From CAYMUR01 sp964393615 (lineage in GTDB: Bacteria; Planctomycetota; Planctomycetia; Pirellulales; Pirellulaceae): a DNA stretch of 37,728 nt. The notes below the pieces were generated by a model. The model saw only the letters and a list, made by a program, of their open reading frames with translations, did no database searches and was not told where the DNA came from. A program made the translations under genes and the position numbers. The stretch is from positions 1 through 37,728 of the forward strand of contig CAYMUR010000050.1 in NCBI GenBank assembly GCA_964393615.1, written 5' to 3'. This document shows positions 1-8,482 of this stretch, one piece after another (the stretch's first letter is position 1; each line of letters starts with the position of its first letter).

Positions 1-202
1 TACCAGACGAACTCGTACCGCCACCATTGCCACCCGCGCTTTCTTCTATTCCACCCGTACCCCCGTTCGCGGTTAGCGTTAAATCTGAACCGAATGTCAC
101 AGATGACGAATTTCCAGAATTTCCATCACTGCCCGTTTTTGTTCCCCCTGCACCCACAACTACGGCTACCGTACTAACACCAACGGGTGTTGTGTAATCG
201 AC
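1..202 (-). CDS. Partial glycine-rich repeat protein fragment
   Basis: Read on the minus strand, the frame is open from the left edge to base 262 and ends upstream at a TAA at 263-265. Between about 202 and 1 it reads DYTTPVGVSTVAVVVGAGG, then GSDGNSGNSSS, TFGSDLTLTANGGTGG and GGNGGG. This is the pattern of glycine-rich surface or phage tail-tip proteins: a short beta strand ending in VVGAGG, a GNGGNS-type turn, then an LTA.GGTGG strand. No start codon is visible and the gene runs off the left edge. It has nothing to do with the regulator on the other strand that begins at about the same place, which points to a chimeric join or a rearrangement. The family call rests on pattern only. Confidence 0.5.
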
Positions 203-1209
203 TGCGCCATACCAACCGAGACTTACACCAACGACTCGATGAAAAATTTGGATTCGAACAGATTATATACGCCAGTTCGTTGATGCAAGATGTGATCGAT
301 CGGCTCAAACGACTATCACCTACCGACGCACGCGTACTGATCACGGGCGAAAACGGAACAGGCAAGGAACTGGTCGCGCAAGCAATCCACCAAAACAGCC
401 CTCGCAAGAAAAAGCGGTTCGTCGCAGTCAATTTCGCTGCACTTAGTGAACATCTTCTGGAAAGTGAATTGTTTGGCCATATCAAAGGAGCTTATACGGA
501 CGCTGCCGCCGATCGAGTGGGGCGTTTCGAGTATGCGGACGGCGGTACTTTGTTTCTCGACGAAGTCGGAGACATGCCAATGCCAACACAAATCAAACTG
601 CTCCGTGTCCTGGAGAGTGGTGAAATCACGCGGGTTGGCGAAAACAAACCTTTCCGAGTCAATGTACGCGTGCTGTCTGCTACAAATCGCGATCTGGAAC
701 AGGCTGTCAAAGCAGGTACATTTCGGGAAGATCTTTATTTTCGCCTTAAAGTTGTGACCATTCACTTGCCGCGCCTGGCAGAACGTCGTGACGACATTGT
801 TCCACTATTGGATCGCTTTCGCAAAGAGTTTTGTAAACAACATACCAAGACCATCAAATCGGTCACTCCAGAAGTGACCCGCCGATTATTTGCTTACGAA
901 TGGCCAGGTAATATCCGTGAGTTACGGAACATGGTAGAAACCATGGTCGTTCTGGACACAGACGAATTGATTGACACGGATGACCTTCCGCCAGAGTTAG
1001 CGGACGTGTCGGCACCTTTAACAACAGATACCGGCAACCAGCCCTGGGAACTCATCGGAAAATCCCTGGCGGATATCGAAAGGTGGGCTATTCGGGAAAC
1101 CTTACGCCTGACCAACGGAAACCGTGAAGAAACGGCACATACCCTGGGAATCGGCGCACGCACCTTGTATCGCAAGATCAAGGAATATGACTTACAGGAA
1201 AAAAAGTAA
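187..1209 (+). CDS. Sigma-54-dependent transcriptional activator, Fis family, lacking a receiver domain (probably truncated)
   Basis: This is an AAA+ enhancer-binding protein of the NtrC class, which would use ATP to open sigma-54 RNA polymerase complexes. Visible parts are the Walker A motif GENGTGKE (residues 54-61), the sigma-54 contact loop GAYTDA (101-106), Walker B TLFLDE (121-126), a WPGNIREL segment, and a C-terminal Fis-type helix-turn-helix ending near ARTLYRKIKEY. The contact loop normally reads GAFTGA; here the fifth position is Asp. No receiver or other sensor domain precedes the AAA+ domain: the same frame has a TAA at 175-177. The listed GTG start is simply the first possible one. 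Recognisable protein begins around base 200, exactly where the glycine-rich fragment on the other strand ends, so the N-terminus is likely lost at a junction. The gene ends 31 bp before mutL. Confidence 0.85.
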   Translation: MLCNRLRHTNRDLHQRLDEKFGFEQIIYASSLMQDVIDRLKRLSPTDARVLITGENGTGKELVAQAIHQNSPRKKKRFVAVNFAALSEHLLESELFGHIKGAYTDAAADRVGRFEYADGGTLFLDEVGDMPMPTQIKLLRVLESGEITRVGENKPFRVNVRVLSATNRDLEQAVKAGTFREDLYFRLKVVTIHLPRLAERRDDIVPLLDRFRKEFCKQHTKTIKSVTPEVTRRLFAYEWPGNIRELRNMVETMVVLDTDELIDTDDLPPELADVSAPLTTDTGNQPWELIGKSLADIERWAIRETLRLTNGNREETAHTLGIGARTLYRKIKEYDLQEKK

Positions 1210-1240
1210 TCCTCAACGACTCCTCTAAAAATCGTCACAA

Positions 1241-3067
1241 ATGGCTTCCATCCGCCAATTATCGCCCCGTGTTGTCAACAAGATCGCTGCTGGTGAAGTG
1301 ATCGAACGTCCGGCCAGTGTGGTCAAAGAACTGATAGAAAACGCTGTCGACTCCGGTGCAACTCGTGTGGACGTGACGGTGGAACAAGGTGGTACAGAGA
1401 GCATTACGGTGTCAGACAACGGCTGCGGCATCCCCTCCGGAGAACTCAAACTAGCCGTCACCTGTCATGCTACCAGTAAAATTCAAGATGCCGACGATCT
1501 ATTTCNNNNNNNNNNAGTGAGTGGCCCAATACCCTGTGGCTGTCCACCCGGAACGGTTGTTTCGGTCAAGAACCTATTTTTTAATACACCCGTGCGACGA
1601 AAATTTCTGCGGCGCCAACAAACAGAAATGGGACATTGCAGTGAGGCTTTGACACGTGTCGCACTAGCTTATCCTGACATTCATTTTACTTTGCAGAATA
1701 ACGGCAGGATGGTACAGGAATTGCCGGCTGCCAAAAGTTGGCGTGACCGCATCGCCAGCCTGTTTGGTCCTGAAATAGCCGAGGTGCTCATCGATGTGAA
1801 GCAGGTAGATGGTCCAATTAAATTAGAAGGTTTCGTGGCTGCCCCTAGCCAAAGTCGCTCCAACAATCGTTTGCAATACGTATTGCTTAATGGGCGTTAC
1901 ATACGTGACAGGTCCTTACAACACGCGCTTAGTGAAGCTTATCGAGGCTTGTTGATGGTAGGTCGTTATCCTATTGCCTTCCTCCGGCTTAACATGGCTC
2001 CTGACCAAGTCGACGTAAATGTTCATCCCACAAAATTAGAAGTCCGCTTTCAAGATGGTGGAGATGTTTACCGGGAGCTACTGGGAGCCTTACGGGCTCG
2101 TTTTCTGAAAAGCGATTTGACCCATTCGCTGGAACAACCTTCTCCACGAGCTATCCACGAGTCACCTGCAACAATCCCTAGTGACTCTGCGACAAAAAGA
2201 GAACAAATCAACCATTGGGCCAGTCAATTGCATGGCAATTCCCCCGCTAGCGTGCCGACACAAACAGCACCCGATACAAGAACACCAGATAACCAGCAAG
2301 GCCATTTTCACTTTACTCCGGTGCCCCACGACAGGCTGTCTACAGGGCAACTAAACGACTCGTCTGGAAAACAATCCTCGGAAACGACACTGCCACAAAA
2401 CTTACCACCTTCCAGGTTATCCCCCGACTCTCACTCGAAATCACAAATCAACAGTGTTACCCCGCATACTGGAATGGCCATCCAGGTTCACAACTGTTAC
2501 CTGGTGACTGAAACAGAAGACGGCTTGGTTGTGATTGACCAACATGCACTCCATGAGCGAATCCTATACGAACAGCTGCGCAACAAAATCCTGGCTGGCA
2601 AAGTTGAAACCCAAAAACTATTGGTACCGGAGCCAGTCGATTTACGGCCGTCAGAAGCAGCTGCAGTCATCGAAGCTCAAGAGCTATTGGCAGAAATGGG
2701 AATCGATGTACAGGATTTCGGAAAAGGGACTATCCTCGTATCAGGCTATCCAGCCATGCTAACCAAGGTAAATCCTACAGAGCTTCTGCACCAAATCGTA
2801 GATCTGTTGTTGGCCACAAGCCCGGAGAAAACCTCCACCTCCGACAGCGGCAAAACACCTGAAAGACGCGATGTACTTGACCGTTTACTACATATGATCT
2901 CGTGTAAAGCAGCGATCAAGGCAGGTGATTCTTTGTCCACGGAGGAAATCATCGTATTAATTCAACAACGAGATTTAGTACAGGATTCGCACCACTGCCC
3001 ACATGGCCGTCCTACTTCACTGGTACTCAGCAAACAAGAATTGGACCGCAAGTTCGGACGTGTCTAA
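1241..3067 (+). CDS. mutL: DNA mismatch repair protein MutL (endonuclease type), interrupted by an assembly gap
   Basis: MutL links mismatch recognition by MutS to strand removal. The N-terminal GHKL ATPase is clear: IAAGEVIERPASVVKELIEN, then DNGCGIP and HATSKI. It is followed by the N gap, then GTVVSVKNLFFNTPVRRKFL and the transducer domain. After a variable Ser/Pro/Gln-rich linker (about residues 300-400), the C-terminal dimerisation domain carries DQHALHERILYE, SCKAAIKAGD and CPHGRP. These are the metal-binding motifs of latent-endonuclease MutL proteins, which enterobacterial MutL lacks. The gap removes the segment between DDLF and PCGCPPGT, including the conserved GFRGEAL ATP-lid motif. 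Compared with E. coli MutL about 40 residues are absent, against the 3-4 implied by 10 Ns. The frame happens to continue across the Ns. ATG start at 1241, 31 bp after the activator. Confidence 0.95.
   Translation: MASIRQLSPRVVNKIAAGEVIERPASVVKELIENAVDSGATRVDVTVEQGGTESITVSDNGCGIPSGELKLAVTCHATSKIQDADDLFXXXXVSGPIPCGCPPGTVVSVKNLFFNTPVRRKFLRRQQTEMGHCSEALTRVALAYPDIHFTLQNNGRMVQELPAAKSWRDRIASLFGPEIAEVLIDVKQVDGPIKLEGFVAAPSQSRSNNRLQYVLLNGRYIRDRSLQHALSEAYRGLLMVGRYPIAFLRLNMAPDQVDVNVHPTKLEVRFQDGGDVYRELLGALRARFLKSDLTHSLEQPSPRAIHESPATIPSDSATKREQINHWASQLHGNSPASVPTQTAPDTRTPDNQQGHFHFTPVPHDRLSTGQLNDSSGKQSSETTLPQNLPPSRLSPDSHSKSQINSVTPHTGMAIQVHNCYLVTETEDGLVVIDQHALHERILYEQLRNKILAGKVETQKLLVPEPVDLRPSEAAAVIEAQELLAEMGIDVQDFGKGTILVSGYPAMLTKVNPTELLHQIVDLLLATSPEKTSTSDSGKTPERRDVLDRLLHMISCKAAIKAGDSLSTEEIIVLIQQRDLVQDSHHCPHGRPTSLVLSKQELDRKFGRV
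1506..1515. other. Scaffold gap (10 N) inside mutL
   Basis: Ten unresolved bases lie within the ATPase domain of mutL. Alignment logic against the MutL family says roughly 120 bp of coding sequence is missing, so 10 is a placeholder length. Confidence 0.95.
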
Positions 3068-3156
3068 AATAAGTCTTGGAGCAACACGTCCTACAAGGCG
3101 AAAACCGCCCCTAGTCGATTGCCTATCAGCCATAACCCACAACCACCCAATCCACT

Positions 3157-4662
3157 ATGATCTGCGTTAGCATCGGCCGTGGCCGTCATCGACACATGAT
3201 TCACGAGCACCGCCACTTGGCGGAAAATGGTGCTGAACTAGTCGAGTTACGACTGGATTACATTATTGGCCCCATCGGCCTGAAACGTCTCCTCGCGGAC
3301 CGTCCCAGCCCAGTGATCGTAACATGCCGACGCCCAGAAGACGGCGGTAAATGGTCCGGGAATGAACAAGAGCGGACCACACTCCTACGACATGCGATCG
3401 CCATGGGAGTAGAGTATGTGGATTTAGAAGAAGATTTGGCAGCACAGATTCCACGCTTTGGCTCGACACAACGCATTGTCAGTTACCACAACTTCAGCAA
3501 GACGCCTGACAACCTAGAGGACATTCACCAGCGACTTGCAAACTCCGACGCAGACATCGTAAAAATGGCCACCATGGCGCACAGCCCACATGACAATTTG
3601 AGGATGTTGCGGTTGGTACGCGACGCCGACATCCCCACCATCGCAATGTGCATGGGAGAAATCGGAACGTACTCTAGGCTCCTAATTGGCAAGTTTGGAG
3701 CTCCTTTTACGTACGCGACATTCCATCACGAGCGCGCGTTAGCACCAGGCCAACTAAGTTTTCACGACATGAAACACATTTACCGCTACGATCAAATCGA
3801 CGGCGATACTGAAGTTTACGGTGTCATTGCCGACCCCATTGGACATAGCCTTAGCCCAGTCATCCATAATGCATGTTTTGGCCATTTTGACATGAATCGA
3901 GTTTACATACCGTTAAGAATTTCACGAGAAGAACTCGATCAATTCATGGACGACGCAAGTGAATTGGGAATACGTGGAATTAGCGTGACGATCCCGCACA
4001 AGGAAACAATCATTCGCAAGCTAGATAAAGTGCATGGCGCAGTGCGGAGTATTAATGCGGCCAATACTGTGGTGTTTAAAGGCGAAGGAAGTGTCGGATA
4101 CAATACCGATTATCATGCCGCGATGCAGTGTATCGACTTGGCAATGGGAATCGAAACAACCGATCAGTTGTTATCTGGAAAAACTGCGTTGGTACTGGGA
4201 GCTGGCGGCGTGTCTAAATCAATCGTCTTTGGACTGACACGCCGAGGTGCCAACGTCGTCATCGCCAACCGCACAAAAGAACGTGCCGAACAACTGGCAG
4301 TAGATTTCAGTTGCCACACTATCCCCTGGGAAAGACGGCACGCGGTGAAGCCCGACCTGATCATCAATGCGACTCCAATTGGTATGCACCCCAACGTGGA
4401 CGAAACTCCCTATGACAAACGTTATCTGGGGCCTGGCACCGTTGTCTTTGACACAGTCTACAACCCGGAATCAACGTTACTCTTAAAAGAGGCCTTCCAA
4501 CAGAACTGTAAAGTCGTTACGGGAGTGGAAATGTTCATCCGACAAGCAGCTTACCAATTTCAGCTTTTTACGGACCAAGAGCCACCGATGGAGCTAATGC
4601 GGGAAACGTTAAAACGAACTACTGGAGCGGTGAACGTACAGTCAAAACCAGAAGAAGAGTAA
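3157..4662 (+). CDS. aroDE: Bifunctional type I 3-dehydroquinate dehydratase / shikimate dehydrogenase
   Basis: This fusion carries out two consecutive cytoplasmic steps of the shikimate pathway: 3-dehydroquinate to 3-dehydroshikimate, then NADPH-dependent reduction to shikimate. Residues 1-215 are the class I dehydratase, with ELVELRLD, SYHNFSKTP (catalytic His near 111) and DIVKMA (Schiff-base Lys near 136). Residues 220-501 are the dehydrogenase: YGVIADPIGHSLSP, SVTIPHK (Lys near 282), GYNTD (Asp near 318), the nucleotide-binding VLGAGGVSKS, ANRT, and a C-terminal EMFIRQAAYQF. The fused order matches plant and planctomycete proteins, whereas most bacteria have separate genes. ATG start at 3157 has no clear Shine-Dalgarno. 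It is followed 10 bp later by aroK, so the two are almost certainly co-transcribed. Confidence 0.95.
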   Translation: MICVSIGRGRHRHMIHEHRHLAENGAELVELRLDYIIGPIGLKRLLADRPSPVIVTCRRPEDGGKWSGNEQERTTLLRHAIAMGVEYVDLEEDLAAQIPRFGSTQRIVSYHNFSKTPDNLEDIHQRLANSDADIVKMATMAHSPHDNLRMLRLVRDADIPTIAMCMGEIGTYSRLLIGKFGAPFTYATFHHERALAPGQLSFHDMKHIYRYDQIDGDTEVYGVIADPIGHSLSPVIHNACFGHFDMNRVYIPLRISREELDQFMDDASELGIRGISVTIPHKETIIRKLDKVHGAVRSINAANTVVFKGEGSVGYNTDYHAAMQCIDLAMGIETTDQLLSGKTALVLGAGGVSKSIVFGLTRRGANVVIANRTKERAEQLAVDFSCHTIPWERRHAVKPDLIINATPIGMHPNVDETPYDKRYLGPGTVVFDTVYNPESTLLLKEAFQQNCKVVTGVEMFIRQAAYQFQLFTDQEPPMELMRETLKRTTGAVNVQSKPEEE

Positions 4663-4672
4663 TTATCACGCC

Positions 4673-5203
4673 ATGAACGTGTTTCTTATCGGCTACCGGG
4701 GTACAGGTAAAACAACGGTTGCCAAATTAATTGCCCACAAGCTAGGAACCCATTGGATCGACGCGGATGTCGAAATCGAAAGGCGGTCCGGGAAGACCAT
4801 TGCCAACATTTTCGCCGAATCGGGAGAGCTTTTTTTCCGTCAACTAGAATCCGACCTGATCAAAGATTTGGTTCAGGAGTTGGACAACACGGAAAAGACC
4901 ATTGTCGCTTTGGGGGGTGGGGCCGTTTTGCAAAGTGAAAACCGCGAGGCTTTACGAGGCCATGGCACCGTGTTTTGGCTTCTTGCCTCGCCTGAAACCA
5001 TTGCCAGCCGCATTCATTTAGATCCAGCATCTCCCGCAAATCGACCTAATTTGACCACCACGGGCGGCATCAAGGAAATTAGACAATTGCTGACAAAGCG
5101 GGCCCCCATCTATGAGGAATGTGCCAACCATACGATCAACACGGAAAACAAAACACCGGAACAGGTCGCCGCGCAAGTCGTGACCATTCTTCAGGAAGGA
5201 TAA
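4673..5203 (+). CDS. aroK: Shikimate kinase
   Basis: Phosphorylates shikimate at the 3-hydroxyl using ATP, the step after the product of the fused gene just upstream. The 176-residue length is normal. The P-loop GYRGTGKTT is at residues 7-15. The shikimate-binding Asp lies in WIDADVEIERRSG, followed by FFRQLE, the LGGGAV loop, and the lid and adenine region RPNL...RAPIYEECA. The spacing of 10 bp to aroDE and 12 bp to the prepilin peptidase suggests one transcript. AroK and AroL type proteins cannot be told apart by sequence here, and the symbol follows common use. Confidence 0.95.
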   Translation: MNVFLIGYRGTGKTTVAKLIAHKLGTHWIDADVEIERRSGKTIANIFAESGELFFRQLESDLIKDLVQELDNTEKTIVALGGGAVLQSENREALRGHGTVFWLLASPETIASRIHLDPASPANRPNLTTTGGIKEIRQLLTKRAPIYEECANHTINTENKTPEQVAAQVVTILQEG

Positions 5204-5215
5204 GGACTGGAAACG

Positions 5216-6424
5216 ATGTCGGTCTGGCTTCAGGTCTTCCTGTTAGGTTGTGTCGGGGCATGCGTGGGAGGACAACTTAACCGTGCTATTTATCGCTGGG
5301 CAATCTTTCATCCTCGTTCGATAAGTCCTTGGTCGACTCCACCCCAAAATGCCCCCCCTCGTTTTTGGTATGACCGGATACCCCTGTTCGGCTGGTGGAC
5401 CCTGCGCCGCGAATCAGCGCTCCATGGAACCGGTTTCTGGCTCAGGCCAATGCTGATTGAACTGATGGTTGCGGTCAGTTTTCCCATGCAATTTTGGTGG
5501 GAAACCAGCGGAGGTTTATTTCCTTACGGATTCATCCAGCCCGCCCCGTACATTTTAAGCACCAGTGCCGCCGTCCACCTGCTATTATTCTGCTTGATGC
5601 TGATCGGATCTTTTATCGACCTCGATGAAAAAACTATACCAGACGAAGTCACGGTATTCGGTACCCTGGCAGGCTTGGTCCTGGCGGCATGGTTCCCTTA
5701 TGCTTTGCTACCCAACCCCCTTCCCGAGGTCACTACCACCTCGCCACTCTGGCTCGTCAATCCTTGGCCTGACTGGTTAAACCACTGGACAGGCCTACTC
5801 ATTGGCTGTGGCTGTTTTCTGGGTTGGATATACGCCATTGTGCCGAAACTCTGGCGGCCCCGCAGTGGTTTCATCAAGGCAATCCGTATCCTTGTCGCCA
5901 GCTTAGCGCGTTACGCCGTAAACCGGACAACCGCTATCACGATCGTAATCGGCTGCCTTTTTATTTCAACTGTCTGGTGGATGGGAGACATGCGTTGGCA
6001 AGCTCTACTGACATCCCTCGTGGGCGTTGCCTTTGGCGGTGGACTGATTTGGGCCGTACGCATCATTGGAACCCTGGCACTCCGCCGAGAAGCCATGGGT
6101 TTTGGGGACGTGACACTGATGTCCATGATCGGCGCATTTGTCGGTTGGCAACCAAGCGTGATTATCTTTTTTGTGGCTCCACTTTGCGGTGTATTTCTGG
6201 CAATTGGACAGTGGTGTTTGACAGGACGCAAAGACATTCCCTACGGGCCGTTTCTCTGCTTTGCCACCTGGCTCACAATCGAAGGCTGGACCGAAATTTG
6301 GTTTCGGGGCGTAATGCACGTTTTTGGGGATTTGGGTTCTCTGGTACCGGGGTTACTGCTGATTTGTCTGTTAATGATGTACGGCATGCTGACCTTCTGG
6401 CGGGTGCTGGCTGGAAAACGCTAA
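5216..6424 (+). CDS. Prepilin peptidase, A24 family (membrane aspartyl protease)
   Basis: A multi-pass membrane protein of 402 residues that would cleave the leader of type IV prepilins or type II secretion pseudopilins. Both catalytic aspartate motifs are present: SFIDLDEKTIPDE near residue 140 and MGFGDVTL near residue 298. The N-terminal part has the family layout (RIPLFGWW, then PMLIELM), but the four cysteines that bind zinc between the first two membrane segments are absent. About 150 residues separate the two aspartates, with extra hydrophobic segments, which is longer than PilD-type enzymes. It sits 12 bp after aroK although unrelated in pathway. N-methyltransferase activity cannot be inferred from the sequence. 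Confidence 0.85.
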   Translation: MSVWLQVFLLGCVGACVGGQLNRAIYRWAIFHPRSISPWSTPPQNAPPRFWYDRIPLFGWWTLRRESALHGTGFWLRPMLIELMVAVSFPMQFWWETSGGLFPYGFIQPAPYILSTSAAVHLLLFCLMLIGSFIDLDEKTIPDEVTVFGTLAGLVLAAWFPYALLPNPLPEVTTTSPLWLVNPWPDWLNHWTGLLIGCGCFLGWIYAIVPKLWRPRSGFIKAIRILVASLARYAVNRTTAITIVIGCLFISTVWWMGDMRWQALLTSLVGVAFGGGLIWAVRIIGTLALRREAMGFGDVTLMSMIGAFVGWQPSVIIFFVAPLCGVFLAIGQWCLTGRKDIPYGPFLCFATWLTIEGWTEIWFRGVMHVFGDLGSLVPGLLLICLLMMYGMLTFWRVLAGKR

Positions 6425-6656
6425 ACAACTGACAGGAATTAACCATTCGACAGGGCTACACCGTCAATTCGTAGCCGCCCCGCCACAGTGCTATCACCCC
6501 GCCAACCGACAGCACATCAAGATTCTTTCTCCCCAAGGCATGTAAGTCCTCGTCAAATTGCCTCACTTGGAAATTGTGGATCCAAATGCACTTGTCGGCT
6601 ACCACGTTGCTGGCTACCATTTGCCCCTCCAAACCCTGTTCGTTGCAGGAGTTACC

Positions 6657-7556
6657 ATGCGGAAAATACCGCCGGTCAATTCCAAAACGACAAACCGATG
6701 CGCGGCCATGAACACGTTTTCATTAAGATTCAAAACTGGCATCGCAGGCATTACCCTGCTGGTAATAGTGGCCACAGGCTGCCGTAACAATCCGTGGCAG
6801 GCTCGGCGTGAAGCACTGTTGGCCAAAAAGGAACACACTGTCGAAGAACAAGGAGCAGCAAAAGACAGAGAGTTTCAACGACGAGCTCAGGTCTTGGACG
6901 AAAACAATCGCGACTTACATTCACGGCTTGCCCAGTCCCAACGAGAAGTCCAGCTAATGAATGACGAAGTCAAGCTATTGAGACAACGCCTGGGAGAAAC
7001 GGCTGATTTGCTGGTTCAAGCACGTTCAGAGCAGGATCAGTCTGAACAACAATTAAATACTTTACAGGCATCCGCCACCCGTCGGGGTGGAGCCATGATC
7101 ACCGCCAACAATAGCCTCCGTGGTGACTTGCCCGTGATCAACGTTCCAGGGGTAGACCTACGACAGGATGGTGACGTAGTCCGCGTAGGACTATCCAGCG
7201 ATCAATTATTCTTGACCCAGAGTGCCTCGTTGCATCAAGGCGCATTTCAGGTACTTGACCCGGTCGCAGAGGTCATTCGACGCAGATATCCACGCCAACG
7301 AATCGGTATCGAAGGTCATACGGATAACCAGACTGCAGCGTCAATGACTGGCGGAAGCTCACATCAGTTGACAATCTCTCAAGCCACTGCAGTCTTTGAA
7401 CAATTGGTAACTCGTTACCAATGGAGCGCACGACAACTGTTCGTCCTTGGCCATGGCGCAAACCACCCTCGCGTGTCGAACGCCACGGCTACGGGCCAGA
7501 CAAAAAACCGTCGGGTCGAACTTGTAATCTACCCAGAATCATTTGACGATTTTTAA
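6657..7556 (+). CDS. OmpA-like peptidoglycan-binding lipoprotein
   Basis: A predicted outer-membrane lipoprotein that tethers the envelope to peptidoglycan. A hydrophobic signal segment (GITLLVIVATGC) ends at a lipobox-like cysteine. It is followed by a charged coiled-coil stretch rich in Arg, Glu and Gln (about residues 45-145) and a C-terminal OmpA domain with IGIEGHTDNQ and KNRRVEL, the diaminopimelate-binding face. The start at 6657 is chosen because CAGGAG lies six bases upstream. An alternative ATG at 6708 (MNTFSLRF) would give a more typical signal peptide but has no ribosome-binding site. It resembles Pal/YiaD-type proteins. The 232 bp before it hold no gene I can support. Confidence 0.85.
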   Translation: MRKIPPVNSKTTNRCAAMNTFSLRFKTGIAGITLLVIVATGCRNNPWQARREALLAKKEHTVEEQGAAKDREFQRRAQVLDENNRDLHSRLAQSQREVQLMNDEVKLLRQRLGETADLLVQARSEQDQSEQQLNTLQASATRRGGAMITANNSLRGDLPVINVPGVDLRQDGDVVRVGLSSDQLFLTQSASLHQGAFQVLDPVAEVIRRRYPRQRIGIEGHTDNQTAASMTGGSSHQLTISQATAVFEQLVTRYQWSARQLFVLGHGANHPRVSNATATGQTKNRRVELVIYPESFDDF

Positions 7557-7584
7557 GCCAACCACTGCTTGTCCGACTCTCCGC

Positions 7585-7614
7585 GTGACGACATAGGCCT
7601 CCATCGTGTAGAAT
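7585..7614 (+). promoter_or_regulatory. Possible sigma-70-type promoter for hisH
   Basis: GTGACG at 7585-7590 and TAGAAT at 7609-7614 are 18 bases apart and lie 42 bases before the hisH ATG. The match to consensus is modest (4 of 6 and 5 of 6). Confidence 0.3.
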
Positions 7615-7655
7615 AGCAAGCTAACAGTTGTCACTATCCTGCCTGGTGTAAATCC

Positions 7656-8261
7656 ATGATCGCCATTATCGACTACCAAATGGGTAACCTTCGAAGCGTG
7701 CAAAAAGCATTTGAGCGAGTCGGCCATGAAGCAACCATTACCAGTGATCCACGAGACATTGAACGAGCCGACAAAGTCGTGTTACCGGGAGTGGGAGCTT
7801 TTCGAGATGCTGCCAAAGAATTAAAACACCGTGGAATGTGGCCTCTCCTGCACTCGATCATTGATGCAGGCAAACCGTTTCTTGGAATCTGTCTGGGACT
7901 ACAGCTCCTGTTTGATGTCAGTTATGAAGATGGAGAGCATGAAGGGCTAGGAGTGTTGTCAGGCAAAGTGGTACGATTTGATTTGCCAAACGATTTCAAA
8001 GTTCCCCACATGGGGTGGAATCAAATAAAAGGTGTCCAGCACGCTCCGATCATGGAAGGCATCGACGACGGAACGCATTTCTATTTCGTGCATTCATACT
8101 ATGTCGTTCCCGACGATCCAGCAGTGGTCTCCCTGGAAAGCACCTACCATCAGCCGTTCTGCGCCATGGTCTGGCGAAACAATCTTTTTGCCACACAGTT
8201 TCATCCTGAAAAAAGCCAAAAACAGGGCCTACAGCTGCTACAGAATTTCGCGGCGAGCTGA
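7656..8261 (+). CDS. hisH: Imidazole glycerol phosphate synthase, glutamine amidotransferase subunit HisH
   Basis: HisH hydrolyses glutamine and passes ammonia to HisF, making imidazole glycerol phosphate and AICAR in histidine synthesis. The 201-residue protein is of normal length. It opens with IAIIDYQMGNLRSV, has the oxyanion-strand segment VLPGVGAFRDA, the nucleophile in GICLGLQLLF, and the His-Glu pair in FHPEKSQ near the C-terminus, completing a Cys-His-Glu triad. No hisF or other his gene is adjacent, so the histidine genes are dispersed, as is common in planctomycetes. ATG at 7656 lacks a strong ribosome-binding site. Confidence 0.95.
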   Translation: MIAIIDYQMGNLRSVQKAFERVGHEATITSDPRDIERADKVVLPGVGAFRDAAKELKHRGMWPLLHSIIDAGKPFLGICLGLQLLFDVSYEDGEHEGLGVLSGKVVRFDLPNDFKVPHMGWNQIKGVQHAPIMEGIDDGTHFYFVHSYYVVPDDPAVVSLESTYHQPFCAMVWRNNLFATQFHPEKSQKQGLQLLQNFAAS

Positions 8262-8374
8262 TAAATAATAGTAAAGTACGGGTTCCTCCCCAGAAGACTG
8301 TTTTTGCTGTAGTTTTCCCTATTGGCTATTCAGGTTAACAAAAAGGGCACGTATTTTCCCGATCCTTGACACCC

Positions 8375-8404
8375 TTGCCCTTTCTCAGCCAGTTCGCTTA
8401 TACT
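8375..8404 (+). promoter_or_regulatory. Possible sigma-70-type promoter for rpmE
   Basis: TTGCCC (8375-8380) and TATACT (8399-8404) are 18 bases apart and lie about 78 bases before the rpmE start. This is consensus matching only. Confidence 0.35.
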
Positions 8405-8482
8405 GAGTACCTTGACTTTTAAATCCAGAGTCGGTTGACACCATGGATCACCGACCAGGCACTAGCGTGGACAGCTTCCGGT

